Shown piece after piece: positions 1 through 7,788 of a DNA stretch of 18,181 nt. Location: assembly GCA_030043175.1 (NCBI GenBank), contig JASHYD010000954.1, positions 1 through 18,181 of the forward strand, given 5' to 3'. A program made the position numbers and the translations under genes. Source of the stretch: Xanthobacteraceae bacterium. Its GTDB lineage: Bacteria > Pseudomonadota > Alphaproteobacteria > Rhizobiales > Xanthobacteraceae. Position 1 is the first letter of the stretch. Each line of letters begins with the position of its first letter. The notes below the pieces were generated by a model. It was not told where the DNA came from, did not search any database, and was given only the letters and a program-made list of their open reading frames with translations.

Positions 1-45
1 CTGTAGCAATGAGCCGGCGAGGCAACTTTGCCCCAACCACCCGCA

Positions 46-262
46 TCGATTACCTCGTCCGCAGCACCAGCGCTGCAGGACATCGTTCCGACCATCAAGG
101 CGCGGCACGCGTCGAAGGCTACTCCCGATCGACCCCGAGGAGGGCAAGTGCTTTCGGGACATGCTCGGTGTGTTCACCGAATTCGAGACGAGCCTCAAGC
201 GAGAACGCCACTTGGAAAGGTATCGCCACCGATCCCGGCTCCTAAAGGCCCGCGTGGCCGCT
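46..262 (+). pseudogene. Decayed serine resolvase/invertase fragment
   Basis: This is a remnant of a serine recombinase of the resolvase/invertase family, the enzymes that cut and rejoin DNA in transposon resolution or inversion. Joining frames gives a recognisable stretch: DYLVRSTSA (from about 49), then LQDIVPTIKARHASKAT (from about 76), then PIDPEEGKCFRDMLGVF followed by TEFETSLKRERHLE. In intact resolvases this part reads roughly LQDIVxxIKARGASLKAT, PIDTxTxxGKxFLDMLGVF, AEFETNLRRERQLEGI. The frame changes at least twice, and a stop (TAA near 243) interrupts the part that should lead to the C-terminal helix-turn-helix. The catalytic N-terminal serine region lies outside the window or is lost. 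Not functional as it stands; a sign of past mobile-element activity. Confidence 0.6.
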
Positions 263-864
263 GTTGGGCCAACGTGACCGGGAAGGTGGTCCCTGATCCA
301 GCATTTATCCCGGCATCCTGGCGCGAACTTCTGGAGCGCATGCCCGGTAAATCCAAACGCCTCGAACAGCCGCTTGAATTCGTTCGCACTCTTTGCGCTC
401 GGGGGACCGCGGTTCACCTCGCGACGTCTTCCGAGCAGCACGGTATGCTCTCGATTCCCGCATCAATCGAGACGGCGCAGTCCTTCGCCAAGCACGGCGT
501 TACCGATGTTGCGGCCAGCATCCAGGACGATGGCGCATGCCCGTTCATCTGCGGGATCCGTCTTCAACGGCAATTCAAGGGATGAAGCTTGCGGTGTGCT
601 TGCGCGGCATAGCTCAAGAAACTACCAGGAGGTTCGCACGTCTTCAAGCGGCGTGTAGGAAATCGCCCTTCCGGGCGCTCCAAACCCCCGATATGAATGC
701 CGGGGCACGTCGCGCTTTTTTGGTCGTTTTCTTCTGCTGGTCCTCGGCGGCGGATATAGCGCGATACTAAAACGTCACTGTCTTCCCACTCAGCATGCCA
801 GAACGCACTTCACGTTTGGTCGAGAGCTCACTGCCTTCCTTTCACGAAACTGATCTGACAGTGG

Positions 865-896
865 CATATTTTCGGCAGGGAGGACATATTTTCGGC
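865..896. repeat. Tandem 12-bp direct repeat, 20-bp period
   Basis: CATATTTTCGGC occurs exactly at 865-876 and again at 885-896, so the copies are 20 bp apart. The sequence just left of it is TGACAGTGG. Short direct repeats with a roughly 20-bp period next to a TG start are typical of IS21-family ends, where they are transposase binding sites. No IS21 genes are present here, so at most this is an abandoned end. The IS assignment is an inference. Confidence 0.35.
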
Positions 897-898
897 GG

Positions 899-917
899 AT
901 CACGATGTGGTCGTGAT
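899..917. repeat. Inverted repeat, 7-bp arms
   Basis: ATCACGA (899-905) and TCGTGAT (911-917) form a perfect 7-bp stem with a 5-nt loop (TGTGG), directly after the 12-bp direct repeats. It may be part of the same element end or an operator. No function is assigned. Confidence 0.35.
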
Positions 918-1284
918 GTGACCTAAAGGTGCTCTTCTCGGATTGGTCCGTTCATGCTGATACTTCCCAACGTGCTGCGACAACTGACTATTTCCGCACC
1001 TCCGCTCGAGATTGACGAAGACATCGTATTTGTCAGGGGCATTTTGCGACGCTTGAGAGTCGATGCTTGTTCATCGTGAAGTCATGTTCGTCGCGTTAGC
1101 GAACCAAGAGTGTTGATTTTATATCCTGGGTATGACGAACTTTTGTCCTCTCCTCGGCAGAGCATAGGAAATCTCACGTTGCCAATATGACCACCAATTA
1201 ATCGACTTATTTGTCATGAAAATACTTCATTATGAAGACTGACATTTTCGTAAGTTGATTGTATTAAGCTTATTGTCTAGTGGT

Positions 1285-1360
1285 CCTCGCGGGTCGCGAG
1301 GCGGTTTCACCCCTGAACTTTTCTTATGAAAGGACGGCTGCTTTGAGGGGCGGCGACCCG
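1285..1360 (+). promoter_or_regulatory. Possible structured 5' leader with two exclusive pairings
   Basis: CCTCGCG (1285-1291) and CGCGAGG (1295-1301) form a tight hairpin with a GGT loop. The middle of that hairpin, CGGGTCGC (1290-1297), is also a perfect 8-nt complement of GCGACCCG (1353-1360). The two foldings cannot coexist. The element lies upstream of the start of the TIGR03118-like gene at 1450, so it may be part of its transcribed leader. I do not recognise it as a known riboswitch class, and chance pairing in GC-rich DNA is possible. Confidence 0.25.
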
Positions 1361-1449
1361 TCCGGCTTCCATGTGGCGAACCTCCAGGAATGACGCATTG
1401 GCCACGCCCGGCCGACGCTTTAATCAAAGTGGAGAGGAGATGGAGAGAC

Positions 1450-2598
1450 ATGATTGAGTTCCCTCGATGTACGTTCGTCGCTATCGCGACTGCGCTCCCC
1501 CTGCTGGCTGCCGGAGCGGCGGCCGCGGACGATCAACAGACGGTGTACGTCCTTACCAATTTGGTGTCGAACACGCAGAACCTTGTCCAACCGTTGGACC
1601 CGCAACTGCAGAACGCGTGGGGGGTGGCGAATGCGCCGGGGGGGCCACTGTGGGTTTCAGATAACAATGATGGCCTTTCCACGCTCTATGACGGCAATGG
1701 GGTGAAGCAGGGTTTGGTCGTCACAATCCCGTTGCCCCCCGGGCAAACGTCGCCTCCTGCAGCGGCCCCGACCGGGCTGGTATGGAATCCCACCACGGGC
1801 TTCACCTTCACGGTGGGCTCGACGACCGTCCCGGCGACCTTCATTTTCGATTCGGAGAACGGGACGATTGTGGCTTGGAACCCGGCCGTTGATCCGATCA
1901 CCGCCGGACAGTCGACGGCGACGATCGTCGTCAACAACTCTGCAACAGGCGCCGTCTACAAAGGCCTCGCCTTTGGCACCAACGTGCATGGCAATTTCCT
2001 GTTCGCGACAAATCTTAATGCGGGCACGGTCGAAGTTTATGACAAGACCTTTGCCCGCACGACGCTCGACGGAAACTTCAGCGATCCGGATATACCGGCC
2101 GGCTTCGCGCCATTCGGCATCACCAACATCGATAACAATCTCTACGTAACCTACGCCAAGCAGAATGGGCAGAAGAACGATGTCGTTCCCGGCGCGGGGC
2201 TCGGCTTCGTCGACGTCTTCACCACGGATGGCGTCCTTATCAAGCGCTTCGCTTCACGCGGCGTGCTCAACGCGCCCTGGGGCGTCGTGCGGGCAACTCA
2301 GAATTTCGGCGAGTTCAGCGGCGCCATTTTGATCGGGAATTTCGGCCAGGGGGGTAATTTCGCTGGCTGGATCAATGCGTTCGACGGCGGCAACGATAAT
2401 GAGTTCCTGGGCTCGCTTCGCGGCGCAACGGGTAAACCAATCGCCATTGACGGGCCGTGGTCGCTCGTGTTCGGCACGTTCCTCAACTCCGAGGCCGACA
2501 CTCTCTATTTCACGGCCGGCCCGAACCAACAGACGAATGGGCTGTTCGGCAAGATCGTGGCGCAGCCGCAACAGCAGAATGCCCAAGGGGCGCAGTGA
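1450..2598 (+). CDS. Secreted TIGR03118-family protein
   Basis: This encodes a 382-residue exported protein resembling the TIGR03118 family, proteins of unknown function with a beta-propeller/NHL-like look. The start at 1450 is chosen over an in-frame ATG at 1390 because GGAGAGGAGATGGAGAGAC lies just upstream and because the product then begins with a clean signal peptide: a short charged start, a hydrophobic core (about residues 8-24) and an AxA-type cleavage site before ADDQQ. Repeated motifs fit a propeller: NAWGVANAPGGPLWVSDNN near residue 55, GLAFGTNVHGNFLFATNLNA near 175, FGITNIDNNLYVTYA near 220, and INAFDGGNDNEFLGSLRG near 310. Glycine and asparagine are abundant; the C-terminus is Gln-rich (QPQQQNAQGAQ). 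It is a single gene that converges on the deaminase gene downstream. The family assignment is from memory of the motif pattern; no catalytic role can be given. Confidence 0.8.
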   Translation: MIEFPRCTFVAIATALPLLAAGAAAADDQQTVYVLTNLVSNTQNLVQPLDPQLQNAWGVANAPGGPLWVSDNNDGLSTLYDGNGVKQGLVVTIPLPPGQTSPPAAAPTGLVWNPTTGFTFTVGSTTVPATFIFDSENGTIVAWNPAVDPITAGQSTATIVVNNSATGAVYKGLAFGTNVHGNFLFATNLNAGTVEVYDKTFARTTLDGNFSDPDIPAGFAPFGITNIDNNLYVTYAKQNGQKNDVVPGAGLGFVDVFTTDGVLIKRFASRGVLNAPWGVVRATQNFGEFSGAILIGNFGQGGNFAGWINAFDGGNDNEFLGSLRGATGKPIAIDGPWSLVFGTFLNSEADTLYFTAGPNQQTNGLFGKIVAQPQQQNAQGAQ

Positions 2599-2740
2599 CC
2601 CCGATTACGGCCCTGCTGCCTAGTGCAGGGGGGCCCACGAATCTCGGTTCGCTGCGACGCTCGACGGCGATCGTGAAAGTTTTGGCTTTGATCTGCGCTG
2701 CAAGCAGATGCGATCGCCGGCAATCTCGCGGTTCGGCGTC

Positions 2741-2761
2741 ATAGGCGCTGCGATCGCCTAT
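2741..2761. terminator. Hairpin between convergent genes
   Basis: ATAGGCG (2741-2747) pairs with CGCCTAT (2755-2761) around a 7-nt loop. It overlaps the stop codon of the minus-strand deaminase gene and lies 142 bp beyond the end of the plus-strand TIGR03118-like gene. No T-run follows on either strand, so intrinsic termination is uncertain. Confidence 0.25.
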
Positions 2762-3786
2762 CGGGCTGGGGCGGGCTTGTGCCGCTCCAGTTCAACCAGG
2801 TAACGGCCACGCAGGTCATCCGGCAGGAAAGCCGCGGTGAAGCTGTTGTGGGCCATCTCCCACAGCGCGTAATCGCTCATGCCGAGGTTTTCCTGAATTG
2901 CCGCGAAGTTCGCATTGACGTAGCCGCCAAAATAGGGCGGATCATCGGAGTTCACCGTGACGCACACGCCCGCCTCGTGCAGACGGCGAATGTTATGCGA
3001 GGCGAGATCCGGAAACACGTTAAGCATGCAGTTAGAGAGCGGACACACGGTCAGTGGCGTGCCGCGGTCGGCGAGCTCGGCCACCAGATTGGGATCTGCC
3101 TCGCAGCGCACGCCATGATCGATCCGCTCGCATTGCAGGGTATGCAGCGCGTCGCGCACATAATCAGCGCTCCCCTCCTCGCCCGCATGGGCCATGGTGT
3201 GCCAGCCACACGCACTGCGCGCCATGTCATACGCGCGGCGGAACTTTGACGGAGGATTGCCGATCTCGGCGCCGCCCATGCCGAGCCCGATGATGCGGTC
3301 GCGCCAAGGTTTCACGGCTTCGATCATGACAAGCGCATCACTCTCGTCGAACTGGCGCTGAATGCTCACGATCAGCCCACCGGTTATTCCGTGCCTGTCG
3401 CGCGCGTCATCGATGGCGGCGAGGATATTCTCGATCACCGGCTCGATGGCGATGCCGCGGCGCAGATGCGCCTGCGGACTGATGAAGACCTCTGCATGGC
3501 GCACGTTGTCGCGCGCCGCGCGCGCAAAATAGACTGCGGTCATTTCGTAGAAATCAGCACCGCTCTGCAGCACTGTCAGCCCGAGATAATAGAGGTTGAG
3601 GAAGGCGTGCAGATCGGCAAACTGATAGGCGCACCGCAGCTGCGTTGCGTTGACATAAGGCAGACGCACGCCATTGCGGGCGGCAAGCGACAGCATGGTT
3701 TCAGGCTCGAGCGATCCCTCAAGATGCATGTGCAGCTCGGCCTTGGGCAAGCCGGCAATGAAGGGAGAAATAATCGGTCCGGTCAT
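2758..3786 (-). CDS. Adenine/adenosine deaminase family protein
   Basis: This 342-residue member of the adenosine/AMP deaminase family is a zinc enzyme that hydrolyses the amino group of adenine or adenosine, giving hypoxanthine or inosine and ammonia. The zinc and catalytic residues are in place: H19 and H21 in HMHLEGSLEP, H200 and E203 in HAGEE, H224 in RIDHG, and D281/D282 in NSDDPPYFGGY. The block GAEIGNPPSKF (about 172-182) resembles the adenine-deaminase type 2 branch (SSEVGHPPSKF in homologues) more than classical adenosine deaminases, so adenine is the likelier substrate. The frame stays open upstream to 3996, but family similarity begins at PKAELHMHLEG and the ATG at 3786 gives the usual length. 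The ribosome site (GCAGG, 11 nt away) is weak. The gene is divergent from an ABC importer/oxygenase operon, which suggests a shared substrate pathway. Cytoplasmic. Confidence 0.85.
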   Translation of the reverse strand: MTGPIISPFIAGLPKAELHMHLEGSLEPETMLSLAARNGVRLPYVNATQLRCAYQFADLHAFLNLYYLGLTVLQSGADFYEMTAVYFARAARDNVRHAEVFISPQAHLRRGIAIEPVIENILAAIDDARDRHGITGGLIVSIQRQFDESDALVMIEAVKPWRDRIIGLGMGGAEIGNPPSKFRRAYDMARSACGWHTMAHAGEEGSADYVRDALHTLQCERIDHGVRCEADPNLVAELADRGTPLTVCPLSNCMLNVFPDLASHNIRRLHEAGVCVTVNSDDPPYFGGYVNANFAAIQENLGMSDYALWEMAHNSFTAAFLPDDLRGRYLVELERHKPAPAR

Positions 3787-3896
3787 GGGATGCCGCACCT
3801 GCTCAAATTTTCGCCAGAATGCCGGCTCCTCGCCGGCTCCGCCCGAACCCTTTCCTGGGCGAAGGTGCCCACCAGAAGAGCTCCATTTTTCAGTGA

Positions 3897-3925
3897 GATA
3901 TAGCTCATGTTCCCGATTTTGTGAA
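3897..3925 (-). promoter_or_regulatory. Candidate promoter of the deaminase gene
   Basis: On the minus strand TTCACA (3925-3920) and TATATC (3902-3897) are separated by exactly 17 bp. They match the housekeeping -35 and -10 consensus at five and four of six positions. Transcription would begin near 3890 and leave a leader of about 100 nt before the ATG at 3786. The same spacer lies inside the upstream extension of the deaminase frame, which supports the shorter protein start. Confidence 0.35.
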
Positions 3926-4007
3926 ATGGGACGCCGTTTGCTCAACGAGGCCTGAAGAGGTATGACGAGAATCTGCCAATGTCTTGCCAAGAACAAGGGG
4001 AGGAGTC

Positions 4008-5111
4008 ATGCGTTGCGCCCTCAAGAAATCCGCGCTTCTCGCCGCCGCGATGCTTGCGCTGGCAGCGGCGCAAGCCTCCTCCGAGGCCATCGCCCAGGAC
4101 AAGCGGCTCAAGAAGGTGCGCATCGTCGTCGGCACGTCCCTTCTCAATGTCGGCTACCCGATGCTCACGCTGCCCGGTCCGCTCGGCTACTGGAAAGCAG
4201 AAGGCTATGAGGTCGAGGTGCTGCCGGTCGGCGCTTCGCTGCAGGCGATCCAGCAGATCGTGGCCGGCAACGCCGATTTTGCGGAGGTCAACGCCAGCGT
4301 GATCGTGCAAGTGAACGCCAGGAACGGCCTGCCGGTGCGCCTCTTGTCGGTGAATGGCGTGATCGACTGGTCCGTCGCCGTCAACGCCGATGGTCCGATC
4401 AAATCGGCGAAGGATCTGAAAGGAAAGACGGTCGGCGTGTTCAGCCTGGCGACCGGCGGCATTGCCTATTTCAATAGCTTCCTGCGCGCCAATGGTCTGG
4501 ATCCGATAAAGGACGTCGAGCTGGTCCCGCTGGGGCTGGGCGCACCGCCGGTGGAGGCGTTAAAGTCAGGCAAGGTGCAGGCTCTGCTCTACTGGGCTGC
4601 AGCAATCGCAACCTTCGAGAACGCCGGGTTGAAGCTCACTAAGCTGGTCGGCGACGATTGGCGCAGCTACCCGGACTACTCACTTGCCGCCATGCAGGCG
4701 ACGCTCGACAAGGATCCGGCCATGGCGATCGGTATTGCGCGTGGCGTGGCCAAGGGGACGGTCTACGCGCTGGCCAATCCCGACTGCGCCCGCAGACTGC
4801 ATTGGCGGAACTATCCATCGACCAAACCGACCGGCGCTGACGAGGCGACCCTCATCAAGTGGGACATGAACACCCAGCGCGCACAACTTGACTCGCTCAC
4901 TGACGGGTTCAGCCTCAATGGTGGCAAGTATTGGGGTGCGGTCGAGCGCGCGCCGCTCGACCGCCTGGTCAAGTTCATGCTTGAGGCAAAGCAGATCGAC
5001 AAGCCCGTGACCGCGGCGAGCATGATGACGACCATCCCGGGCTTTACCGCCAAGGTGAATGACTTCGACGTCACGGCCATCGAAGCCGATGCCAAGGCGT
5101 GCAAAGCCTGA
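4008..5111 (+). CDS. ABC transporter substrate-binding protein (NitT/TauT/SsuA type)
   Basis: This 367-residue periplasmic binding protein is the capture component of an ABC importer of the nitrate/sulfonate/taurine/THI5-NMT1 class. ATG 4008 is preferred over an in-frame TTG at 3984 because GGGGAGGAGTC directly precedes it and the product then starts with a signal peptide (MRCALKK, hydrophobic AALLAAAM-like core, cleavage near AIAQD). Family features are KKVRIVVGTSLLNVGYPMLT at the start of the mature domain, GYWKAEGYEVEVLPVGAS, IVAGNADFAEVNAS (the usual loop where the ligand is sensed), and KDLKGKTVGVFSLATGG. It is first in an operon with the ATPase 9 bp downstream, the permease, and a 2OG oxygenase. 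The ligand is unknown; the divergent adenine-deaminase-like gene makes a purine or other heterocycle a reasonable guess. Confidence 0.85.
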   Translation: MRCALKKSALLAAAMLALAAAQASSEAIAQDKRLKKVRIVVGTSLLNVGYPMLTLPGPLGYWKAEGYEVEVLPVGASLQAIQQIVAGNADFAEVNASVIVQVNARNGLPVRLLSVNGVIDWSVAVNADGPIKSAKDLKGKTVGVFSLATGGIAYFNSFLRANGLDPIKDVELVPLGLGAPPVEALKSGKVQALLYWAAAIATFENAGLKLTKLVGDDWRSYPDYSLAAMQATLDKDPAMAIGIARGVAKGTVYALANPDCARRLHWRNYPSTKPTGADEATLIKWDMNTQRAQLDSLTDGFSLNGGKYWGAVERAPLDRLVKFMLEAKQIDKPVTAASMMTTIPGFTAKVNDFDVTAIEADAKACKA

Positions 5112-5120
5112 GGCTGATAG

Positions 5121-5987
5121 ATGTCGGTGTCCGTCGCGCGCCCGCCGTATGACAGCGCATCATCATCCGCGTCGATGCCGATGCGCACAGCGCCCGGCAC
5201 TGCCACACGTAACGCGATCCTCGTCCGCATCTTTGAACTGGCCAAGACCTACGCCACTAAGGATGGCCAGGCGATTCACGCGCTGACCGGCATCAGTCTC
5301 GACATTGCGTCGGGTGAGTTCGTCAGCATCGTCGGCCCAAGCGGCTGCGGCAAGACCACGCTGCTGAAGATTCTCGCCGGCATCCTCGAGCGCTCGACCG
5401 GCGACGTGACCATCCAGGGCAGGCCACTGAGTGGACCTAGCCGCGAGCTTGGCATCGTGTTTCAGACGCCTGTGCTGTTTCCCTGGCGCACGGTCCTTCA
5501 GAACGTCATGGTGCCGATCGAGGTGCAGAGCCGCGACCGCCACCAGTTCGAACAGCGCGCGCGGGCATTGCTCGCCATGGTGGGGCTCGCTGGTTTCGAG
5601 GGCAAATACCCGGGTGAACTTTCGGGCGGCATGCAGCAGCGGGTCGGCATCTGCCGCGCCCTGGTGCATGATCCGTCGTTCCTGCTGATGGATGAGCCGT
5701 TCGGCGCGCTCGACGCTATGACGCGCGAGAGCATGAACGAGGAGCTGCAGCGCATTTGGGCGGAAAGCCGCAAGACCATCCTCCTCGTCACCCACAGCAT
5801 TCCCGAAGCGGTCTATCTGGCCGATCGTGTCGTGGTGATGACGGCGCGGCCCGGGCGCATCGTCGATGTCGTTCCTGTGGATCTGCCGCGGCCGCGCACG
5901 CTCGCGATGCAGACCGCCCCGGAATTCGGCCGCTTCGTGGCGCGCATCCGGGCGCATTTCAATTCGAGCGGAAGCCTCGATGCATAA
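5121..5987 (+). CDS. ABC transporter ATP-binding protein (NitT/TauT type)
   Basis: This 288-residue ATPase drives the importer on the cytoplasmic face. All nucleotide-binding motifs are present: Walker A GPSGCGKT (72-79), Q-loop Q115 in VFQTP, signature LSGGMQQR (167-174), Walker B LLMDEP (188-193), D-loop GALD (195-198) and the switch histidine H225 in LVTHS. The pattern, including VLFPWRTVLQNV, is that of the SsuB/TauB/NrtD group. About 35 extra residues precede the first conserved strand, so a later start is possible; no clear ribosome site marks 5121. The end overlaps the permease start by 8 nt, indicating translational coupling. It is second in the operon. Confidence 0.9.
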   Translation: MSVSVARPPYDSASSSASMPMRTAPGTATRNAILVRIFELAKTYATKDGQAIHALTGISLDIASGEFVSIVGPSGCGKTTLLKILAGILERSTGDVTIQGRPLSGPSRELGIVFQTPVLFPWRTVLQNVMVPIEVQSRDRHQFEQRARALLAMVGLAGFEGKYPGELSGGMQQRVGICRALVHDPSFLLMDEPFGALDAMTRESMNEELQRIWAESRKTILLVTHSIPEAVYLADRVVVMTARPGRIVDVVPVDLPRPRTLAMQTAPEFGRFVARIRAHFNSSGSLDA

Positions 5988-6780
5988 GCAGCGCATCGCA
6001 CGGTTCTTTGTCGGCCGCGCGGTGCTGCCCATCGTGACCTTCTGCGTCTTCGTGGGCGGCTGGGAAGCACTGGTGCGCGGATTTGGCATTTCTAACATCG
6101 TACTGCCCGCACCCTCCGACATCGCGGGCGCATTCTGGGATGGGCTCCTGTCCGGCGATTTCGGATGGCATCTCGCCGTCACGCTCTACGAAATCCTCGC
6201 CGGTTTCGTGGTCGGTGCGTTTGCGGGCCTTTTTCTCGGTTTCGTCATCGCGCTGGTGCCCCTCGCCGAGCGCATCTTCTATCCTTACATCGTGGCGTTC
6301 CAGACCGTGCCGAAAGTCGCGATCGCGCCGATCGTCGTGATCTGGTTCGGCTACGGTGTCACCTCGAAGATCGTGATCACCGCCACCATTGCCTTCTTCC
6401 CCCTACTCGCCAACACCATCGTGGGCCTGCGCGCCACGCCGCACGACCAGATCGAAATGCTGATATCCTATACGGCCTCGCGTTGGCAGGTCTTCCGCAT
6501 GCTGCGGCTGATGCAGGCATTGCCCTATATCTTCGTCGGCCTCGACGTCGCCATCGTGCTGTCCGTGATCGGCGCCGTTGTCGGCGAATTCGTCGGTGCC
6601 AAGGCCGGGCTTGGCTATCTCATCCTCCAGAAGAACTTCAATTTCGACATGGCGGGGACATTCGCGATCCTGATCATCCTGTCGGTGATCGGGGTCGGAC
6701 TGCATGCCTTGATCAGCGCCGGCCAGCGCCGCATCGTATTCTGGATGGATACGGCGGGCGAACGCGTCATGGGCGCTTAG
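5980..6780 (+). CDS. ABC transporter permease (NitT/TauT type)
   Basis: This 266-residue inner-membrane permease forms the channel of the importer. About six hydrophobic segments are visible (about 14-32, 66-93, 100-122, 128-148, 187-208 and 228-247). The sequence IVLPAPSDIAGAFWDGLLSG (about 40-59) and the cytoplasmic coupling loop (about 150-185: GLRATPHDQIEMLISYTA, then LPYIFVGL) match the binding-protein-dependent transport family of the SsuC/TauC type, although the EAA position is replaced by an acidic/hydrophobic variant. The start at 5980 is chosen because it sits inside the ATPase stop (ATGCATAA), a typical coupled junction. The oxygenase follows 30 bp later. Confidence 0.9.
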   Translation: MHKQRIARFFVGRAVLPIVTFCVFVGGWEALVRGFGISNIVLPAPSDIAGAFWDGLLSGDFGWHLAVTLYEILAGFVVGAFAGLFLGFVIALVPLAERIFYPYIVAFQTVPKVAIAPIVVIWFGYGVTSKIVITATIAFFPLLANTIVGLRATPHDQIEMLISYTASRWQVFRMLRLMQALPYIFVGLDVAIVLSVIGAVVGEFVGAKAGLGYLILQKNFNFDMAGTFAILIILSVIGVGLHALISAGQRRIVFWMDTAGERVMGA

Positions 6781-6810
6781 AACCCGAGACCGACGAAGGA
6801 AGGACCAACC

Positions 6811-7788
6811 ATGCATCACACAGTACGCGCCGCGAGCGCTGATGAGCTTCCCATCCTCGACCTCACCGCGCTGGTCCACGGCGGCGACATCGCGCCGATG
6901 GCGCGACAGATGCGCCAAGCCTGCCTCACCACCGGCTTCTTCTATATCGCCAACCACGGCATCTCCGTGGACGCCATCGACGGACTGTTCGCGGCGACCC
7001 AGCGCTATTTCACCTTGCCGATGGAGCAGCGCCTCGGCCACCGCATGGACGAGCGTTTCCGGCGCGGGTTTATGCCTCAGGGCATCAACCAGCACCCCGG
7101 CTTCGCGCCCGATCTCAAGGAGAGCTACGAGATCGGTGTCGACCTGCCGTGCACCGATCCCGATGTCGCGGCCGGCCTTCCCCTGCACGGGCCCAACCGC
7201 TGGCCGGCGGAATGTCCATGGCTGAAGGCGGCATCGGACGCCTATTTCGATCAGGCGATCGCGCTCGGGAAGCGCCTGCTGAAGGTCTGCGCCGTCAGCC
7301 TCGACATGCCGCAGGACTACTTCCTGCAGTTCTGCACGAAGCCGATGGTGCAGATGCGCCTTTTCCACTATCCGCCTCAGGCAGCGATGACGGACGAACA
7401 GGCTTTCGGCGTTGCCCCACATACGGACTATGGCATGATCACCCTGCTGCTGCAGGATCGGATCGGCGGGCTTGAGCTCAGGAAGCGAGATGGTGAGTGG
7501 ATCAGCGCGCCCCACGTGCCAGACACCCTGGTAATCAACATCGGCGATCTATTCCAGCGCTGGACCAACGACATTTATGTCTCGAACCATCACCGCGTGG
7601 TGAATCGCAGCGGCAGGGAGCGTTACTCGATCCCGGTGTTCTTCAATCTTGACTATAACTCGGTAGTCTCCTGCCTGCCGACCTGCCAGACCGCTGACCG
7701 GCCCGCCAAATATCCGTCGATCAATTCCGGCGACTATCTGCTGGGACGGTTTCGCGACGTGCAGAAATATCGCGGCGCCGCGGCCTGA
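6811..7788 (+). CDS. 2-oxoglutarate/Fe(II) oxygenase, isopenicillin N synthase-like
   Basis: This 325-residue non-haem iron oxygenase is related to isopenicillin N synthase and plant-hormone dioxygenases. It likely hydroxylates or cleaves a small molecule using 2-oxoglutarate and O2 in the cytoplasm. The iron ligands H204 and D206 (APHTDYGMITLLLQD) and H261 (SNHHRVVN) are intact, as is the 2-oxoglutarate-binding RYS pair (R271, S273 in RYSIPVFF). The N-terminal DIOX_N part is clear: LPILDLTAL, CLTTGFFYIANHG, and the FRRGFMPQG/ESYEIG region near 83-109. GAAGGAAGG sits a few bases before the ATG at 6811. It is the last gene of the ABC importer operon, so its substrate is probably what the importer brings in. 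The exact reaction cannot be read from sequence. Divergence of the deaminase gene suggests a purine-like compound, but this is conjecture. Confidence 0.85.
   Translation: MHHTVRAASADELPILDLTALVHGGDIAPMARQMRQACLTTGFFYIANHGISVDAIDGLFAATQRYFTLPMEQRLGHRMDERFRRGFMPQGINQHPGFAPDLKESYEIGVDLPCTDPDVAAGLPLHGPNRWPAECPWLKAASDAYFDQAIALGKRLLKVCAVSLDMPQDYFLQFCTKPMVQMRLFHYPPQAAMTDEQAFGVAPHTDYGMITLLLQDRIGGLELRKRDGEWISAPHVPDTLVINIGDLFQRWTNDIYVSNHHRVVNRSGRERYSIPVFFNLDYNSVVSCLPTCQTADRPAKYPSINSGDYLLGRFRDVQKYRGAAA

Larger units (their letters stand above)
263..1380. other. Gene-poor stretch with short repeats
   Basis: No gene is recognised here. Open frames exist between about 263 and 770, but none gives a protein family I know and they overlap on both strands. 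The right half (about 1080-1280) is visibly AT-rich and contains a 13-bp palindrome, CTTCAT-T-ATGAAG (1225-1237), bracketed by TGTCA (1212-1216) and TGACA (1240-1244). It could be an operator or promoter region for the downstream secreted-protein gene. A tandem 12-bp repeat and a short hairpin in this stretch are listed separately. Confidence 0.4.

Noticed and set aside
28..585. 185-codon open frame on the plus strand
   Set aside because: Only a short piece (LQDIVPTIKARHASKAT) is real resolvase sequence; the rest is not recognisable and the resolvase homology moves to another frame.
1390..1449. Upstream ATG at 1390 as start of the TIGR03118-like gene
   Set aside because: It would put 20 charged residues before the signal peptide, while a purine-rich ribosome site directly precedes the ATG at 1450.
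5163..6182. 339-codon open frame on the minus strand
   Set aside because: It is antisense to the ABC ATPase with all its motifs; low-complexity His/Arg-rich composition and no family resemblance.
6403..7515. 370-codon open frame on the minus strand
   Set aside because: It lies wholly antisense to the permease and the oxygenase, both of which have intact catalytic or family motifs. Its translation has the Arg/His/Asp-rich look of a GC-rich shadow frame.
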